The notes beneath the pieces were generated by a model that was given only the letters and a program-made list of their open reading frames with translations, had not been told where the DNA came from and did no database searches. This document shows, in pieces, positions 59,746-64,000 of a stretch of 64,000 nucleotides of DNA. The first letter of the stretch is position 1. Every line of letters begins with the position of its first letter. The stretch is from positions 9,238,001 to 9,302,000 of the forward strand of contig NGZR01000001.1 in the NCBI GenBank assembly GCA_002197995.1, given 5' to 3'. The position numbers and the translations under genes are program-made. Source of the DNA: Gaeumannomyces sp. JS-464. Its lineage: Eukaryota > Ascomycota > Sordariomycetes > Magnaporthales > Magnaporthaceae.

Positions 59746-60650
59746 ATGGATACCGTAAAGGCACGGGTACAACAGCTACAAGACGATGTCTCCGCCGTCA
59801 TCTCTACAATGGCTGATATCGAGGCGGCCGCGCAGGCCAGCTTCGAGCAAGAAGTGCCTGGTCTTCAGGATCAAATCCGCCAAAACGGGGAGAGCATCAA
59901 GCGCCTGCAACAGGAGGGTGAGTCGGCCCAGGAGCGGATCACACGGCTGCGCGACGAATTAGAGTCCATCAGGGAGGAGAGACGCAAAGCAGAGGCTGCC
60001 TTCGGCCGTCGGCGCTCGAGCAATGTAAATCTAACCTTGGTTAGCCGAACTTTTCGCGGACGCCGAGATGATGCTGACCCTTTTGCGTGCGACATAGAGT
60101 CCTCCCGTTACGCTGCCGCCTACAAGGGGCACGGAAATTGAGGGCATATAACGGGAAAAGACTGGCAAAGCAAGCCGGCGCGGCTTATCGACCAAGGCAC
60201 GCTGCCGTCTAACAGACTCGCCAGCCGACGTATCGCTCTCCAAGACAAGAAAGGTACGTGTTCTGGCCAGGTTCGCCCAGCCATGTTAGACTAAATTATA
60301 TTCCAGAGAACACGAAACGGCGAATGGCTAGCTGGCCCGAAAAAGCACCTTTCAACACGCAGGAGGGTGGCGACAACGGTTGCCGCAGCCCAGCAGCAGG
60401 AACGGCCGTAGCCTAAGACCATCGAATTCGACAATGTCTTCTAGGACGGAGGTGCCAAACACAAATACAGGGTCGTTAAAGATCCAGACAAACGTAGGAC
60501 TGGTTCATCCTCAGGTGCGATGCCCACAACACCGACTTCGGCGTCAAGCCTATCCTCTCTGCCACCTGCACCTCAGAAGCAAGGATCACGGTATGCCCAC
60601 TCAGATACTGCTTCTGCCATTCGAGAGCTCGGCATCCGCGTGCTCCCCGT
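59746..60650 (+). pseudogene. Coiled-coil fungal protein, decayed and truncated at bacterial insert
   Basis: Starts at ATG 59746 (MDTVKARVQQLQDDVSAVIS) with a heptad-rich coiled coil (residues about 1-85). An in-frame TGA at 60139-60141 interrupts, but the frame stays coherent (GKDWQSKPARLIDQGTLPSN, RRIALQDKK) to a 53-nt intron (60254-60306, donor GTACGT, acceptor TTCCAG). Further pieces in shifted frames: PKTIEFDNVF, stop (CAG before?), DGGAKHKYRVVKDPDK; then WFILRCDAHNTDFGVKPIL; HLHLRSKDHG; and [18 protein letters not shown], ending near 60645. The C-terminal motif set (KTIEFDxVxQxGxAxxK, ILRCDxHxxxFG, AKHLxSxxHG) is common in fungal hypothetical proteins. The homologous sequence stops at about 60635-60655, where the reverse strand is histidine-kinase coding sequence. 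Confidence 0.6.
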
Positions 60651-62668
60651 CGAAGGCCGCCCCAGAGGCACCGTCCGCGGGCGAGGCGACGGCCTCGCCC
60701 GCGACGGCTTGCTCGATCCGGTCGAGGCTCGCACGAAGCTGTCCGGGGTCGATCGGTTTGGTGATTACCTCGTCGACACCCGCCTTGTAGAAGTCCTTGT
60801 GGTGGTCGATCATGGCATCGGCGGTTAGGGCGATGACCGGGATCATGGAGGCTTCGCCGTCGAGTTGGCGGATGCAGCGCGTGGCTTCGGCACCGTCCAT
60901 GATAGGCATGTGCATATCCATAAGCACCAGGTCGTAACCGCCGCGTTTGACCTCCTGCAATGCCGCGAAGCCGTCGCCGACGCAGAGGGCCTGGTGCCCC
61001 ATCCGCTCGAGCATCTTGCCGACGAGCATCTGAATGACCTCGTTGTCCTCGGCGACCAGGATACTGAGAGGGTGCCGCGCGCGTGCGAACGGTTCGCGCT
61101 TGGGTTGTTGGCGGCGCTCGAGTACGGTGGCATCGCCTTCGGGCAGCGGCAGGGCGAACCAAAAGGTCGAGCCGGCGCCAGCCACGCTCTGCACGCCGAT
61201 CTCGCCGCCCATCGCCTCGACGAGACGGCGGCAGATGGCCAACCCCAGTCCCGTTCCGCCGAATTTGCGCGTCGTGGACTGATCGGCCTGGACGAACGGC
61301 TCAAAGAGCTTCTTTCGCGCCGTCTCCTCGATGCCGACGCCCGTGTCGTGAACGACAAACCGCCAGTGCCCGCCGCCGTCGTGCTCCGGTGCATAAACCC
61401 CGATCTCAATTTCACCAGCCTCGGTGAACTTAATGGCGTTTCCCACTAGGTTGACGATGATCTGTCGCAAGCGTGTCGGGTCGCCACGAACGACGATCGG
61501 CGCGGCCAACGAGTCGGGGCCGACGTATTTAAGCCGTAAACCTTTGGCGAGGGCAAGCTTGGTCAACAGGTGAATGGCCGTGTCGACCTCCAAGGTCAGG
61601 TCGAAGTCGATGTTTTCGATGCTGAGATGGCCGGCCTCGATCTTGGTGAAATCTAGGATCTCGCCGACGACTTTGACGAGGTTGCTGGACGAACGATGTA
61701 GGGCGTCCATCAGGGTCTCACGCTCCTCGGCCGGGTGGTCGCCGTGCAACAGCTCGATCATGCCCAAGATACCGGCGAGCGGGGTGCGGAGCTCGTGGCT
61801 CATCATCGCCAGGAATTCGGTCTTGGCGCGGCTGGCGGCCTCGGCCACATCGACCTGCGCCTGCAGCTGTTTGTTGCGTTGCCTCTCGGTAGTGTCGATG
61901 ATTGAAGCGATGATGAAACGGCCTTCTTCGGTCTCCAGCGGACTGAGCCCGATCTCGACGGGGAGCTCCGTCCCATCTAGGCGGCGCGCGTACAGATCGC
62001 GTCCGGCCCCCATCGGCCGGGCAACCGGATGTACGAAAAAAGCCCTGCCGGTAGTTGGGATGCTTAGCGCGGAAACGCTCGGGGATCAACCTCTCGATTG
62101 GATCGCCGAGTAACCCGCTGGGCGTTGCGCCAAAGAGCTTGTCCGAAGTCGCGTTAGCAAGCTGGATGATGCCCTCAGAATCGACCATGAGCATCGCCGT
62201 CGGCGCCGCGTCGATGACAAGCCGGAGGCGCTGTTCACTCCGCTTGCGCTCGGTGATGTCGATGACTGAGGCGACGACCATGCGCCCTTCACTAGTCATC
62301 ATCGGATTGAGCCCGATTTCGATAGGGAACTCGGTGCTATCCGCACGCAGGCCGTAGAGGTCGCGTCCGGCACCCATCGGGCGGACATCGGGGTGGGTGA
62401 AGAACTCCTCGCGGTAGCTCGGGTGACGGGCGCGGAAGCGCGAGGGGATCAGCATCTCGACTGACTTGCCGAACAGGTCTTCCCGCGCATGGCCAAACAG
62501 ACGCTCGGTTTGTGCGTTGACTAGGGTGATGGACCCTAACATGTCGACTAGGAGCAACGCGCTGGGCGACGCCTCGACCATCAATCTCAGCCTCTCATCA
62601 GATTGGCCGTCTTGCTGATCTGGCTGGCTAGTACCATTCCTCGCGTTTCCTCCTGCACCTCTGCGCAT
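60601..62668 (-). CDS. Bacterial-type hybrid histidine kinase (PAS-PAS-HisKA-HATPase-REC), one frameshift
   Basis: Soluble hybrid sensor kinase of bacterial architecture, about 689 codons. Order: PAS1 ([20 protein letters not shown] to [15 protein letters not shown]), PAS2 ([19 protein letters not shown] to [14 protein letters not shown]), HisKA with phospho-His ([13 protein letters not shown]), HATPase_c with N box ([13 protein letters not shown]), G1 (DTGVGIEE) and G2 ([13 protein letters not shown]), then a receiver ([12 protein letters not shown], phospho-Asp in [29 protein letters not shown]). No transmembrane helix or intron. The two PAS units are near duplicates ([10 protein letters not shown] in both). 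One extra base in the A6/T6 run 62036-62041 splits the ORF within PAS2; without it the protein is continuous. The start at 62668 ([12 protein letters not shown]) is the first ATG. Fungal histidine kinases do not look like this; the closest style is proteobacterial, so transfer is inferred. The last 15 or so codons are host sequence read antisense. Confidence 0.88.
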
Positions 62669-63238
62669 GGTGACTGAGTAATCTAACGTAGACTCCGGTG
62701 ATAGAGCTTCGCCGTTGTTTCCTAATCAACGTCGTCTTAAATATGTAAAGAGAAGCTGTATCTTAAGGGACTTGATGACCAAGCGCAATACAAAGGGACA
62801 TCTGTGGGCAAAGGGTGTTTTGCGCCAATCGATAGTGGTGAAGGACAGAGTATTGCTGATCAGGGCCTGGGCTGGTGGATAACAGGCCTCTTAGAAGATC
62901 AAGCCACGGCGGCGGTAACAGAACTCGTGGCGGCAGGTTGCAACTATTATGGAGCGCATTAGAGACGGCAATGAATGACGAATGTGGTTGCAATGATGTA
63001 ACAGCATTCGGTCGTCAAGGCAGTCGCTGCCGTGTTCCCTTTCTTGCAGATCGGCAGGCGACGTTCGAGGCATGACCCGGACCATATTTGGCAGGTGATC
63101 AAGTGCCATGACGCAATAGCTGCTCTGCGTTGTCGCCTTTTGGCCCTGCCTTCGTCAATTTGACCTTGCAAAAAGAAGGCAATGAGTGAAACTTCCTCGC
63201 GTTTTAAAAAACATCTATTCGTCAACTGCGTCACGTTC
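62669..63238. other. GC-normal spacer, no gene seen
   Basis: Between the histidine kinase start and the Gypsy LTR. It contains the right edge of the bacterial insert, somewhere near 62670-62700 where composition drops, but no matching host sequence was identified. Confidence 0.4.
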
Positions 63239-63519
63239 TGTAACAAGGGGACTGTGTCGGCTTGGAAGGAATTGTATTACTCCATGAAAGCTAATAATCT
63301 TTCAAGGCATCAAAAGATGCTTAAAAAGCCAGAATCTGCTGAGGGAATCGGAGAGAAAGGAAGGGAATAAATAGAGGGGCCCTCTGGTCCGTGCGGAGTC
63401 CGTGCTCTTACGGCGCCGTCCCCTGCTTCTAGCTTAACTGGCCGCCTTACTTTGGCTTGGGCGCCAACTCCTGGTGCCCAACCGGCCGATTTCCGTCCCG
63501 GGATCGTTCCCGTATAACA
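63239..63519 (-). repeat. Probable Gypsy-2 LTR
   Basis: 281 bp bounded by TGTAACA and TATAACA on the plus strand, next to a polypurine tract. Only one copy is in the window. Confidence 0.5.
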
Positions 63520-64000
63520 CTATCCTCCTTTTTTTAAAGCTCGCCCCGAAACCTTCACACTTTAGAATTTCGTGGTTTGGAAAGGTGGTTGTTATAAAAG
63601 GTTCGGACTTTCGCTTTGGCTTTTTCACCGTTAAAATGCTTCCAAAGTTCCCAAGTTTAATCCTTTTTTGCTAAATAGCTTTTCCATTTTACGAGGTACT
63701 TAACTTTGTTTTACGCTTTTACAAAATTTATAACCTTTTTAATTGTATATATTCCTTCGATAAAAGGGGCGTTACGCAAAACCTGGTTAAAGTTAGGCCG
63801 TATTTAAATGCCAGCGCGATACGATTTAATAAAAAATACGTGGAAAATATCGTAAATTTTCCAAAAAGTAAGGAAAGCAAACCGTACCGCCGTAGGGGAA
63901 ACTACTTTAGTAATCCGAAAAAGGCCAAGCATTTTGAAGTTTAGTTTTTTAGCAAGTCGCCGGGTTTTAACGTGGCAAGCGTTAAGCATAACGAATTATC
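63239..64000 (-). mobile_element. Gypsy element 2, 3' end, leaves the window
   Basis: Minus-strand element entering at 63239. A probable 3' LTR is 63239-63519 (reverse strand TGTTATACGGG...CCCCTTGTTACA; TATA-like TATTTATT inside). It is preceded, on the minus strand, by a polypurine tract (AAAAAAAGGAGGATAG, 63520-63535). Upstream on that strand, 63804-63989 encodes the integrase C-terminus typical of Gypsy elements: VKTRRLAKKLNFKMLGLFRI, VVSPTAVRFAF and WKIYDIFHVFFIKSYR (the GPF...P.A.L.LP...IH.VFHVS.L..Y pattern) with RIP-type substitutions. The other LTR is outside, so the target duplication (CGTTC at 63234-63238 expected) cannot be tested. Confidence 0.65.

Noticed and set aside
60601..62668. 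Histidine kinase as one of the normal fungal HK classes
   Set aside because: No HAMP array, phytochrome or long fungal N-terminus; two duplicated bacterial PAS units, no intron, bacterial motif style.

Overview
The window is from a filamentous ascomycete fungus, probably a Sordariomycete. Evidence: short introns with GT..AG borders (53-93 nt), a PTH11-like rhodopsin-fold protein, a HET-domain gene, an intronless tRNA-Ile(AAU), and very AT-rich blocks of retrotransposon sequence carrying C-to-T and G-to-A damage as left by repeat-induced point mutation (RIP). Placement below class is a guess.

Layout. 0-20 kb is GC-rich, gene-bearing sequence: a rhodopsin-fold membrane protein (66-1621, -), a deleted FAD-linked oxidase (3818-5175, +), tRNA-Ile (5684-5757, -), a frameshifted membrane protein (6403-8500, +), a tautomerase/dehalogenase-like protein (8718-9260, -), a small cysteine-rich secreted protein with one intron (12317-12748, -), a decayed ORF with a CCHC zinc knuckle (13501-14715, +), a broken HET gene (14895-17047, -), a small mitochondrial-type membrane protein (18135-18693, +) and a broken VOC gene (18987-19596, -).

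20-34 kb holds one JmjC-type gene (20160-34149, +) split by an 11 kb insertion. The insertion has matching terminal inverted repeats and itself contains a complete but dead Copia element (22580-27948, -) with a perfect 5-bp target duplication. 34.7-36.3 kb is a SERAC1-like serine-hydrolase gene (-) with frame lesions.

37-47 kb is a Mutator-like (MULE) transposase remnant split by a dead Gypsy element (37893-46883, +; two 284-bp LTRs, TSD CTTTT). 47.7-57.1 kb is a conserved fungal gene on the minus strand split by a second dead Copia element (48489-56810, +; two 259-bp LTRs, TSD CCGGG). 57.4-63.2 kb is GC-normal again: a kinase-fold gene with one intron, a methyltransferase C-terminal remnant, and a decayed coiled-coil gene whose 3' end runs directly into a bacterial-type PAS-PAS-HisKA-HATPase-REC hybrid histidine kinase on the opposite strand (60601-62668). 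From 63239 another Gypsy element (-) begins and leaves the window.

The region reads as an accessory, RIP-scarred gene graveyard: most host genes are interrupted, frameshifted or truncated. Many frameshifts lie at short homopolymers, so part of the apparent decay may be uncorrected long-read assembly error. The insertions, in-frame TAG/TGA codons and the FAD-oxidase deletion cannot be explained that way. The most notable items are the bacterial histidine kinase with its junction in a host exon, the two host genes split by nested transposons, and the unclassified 5.7 kb terminal-inverted-repeat element.
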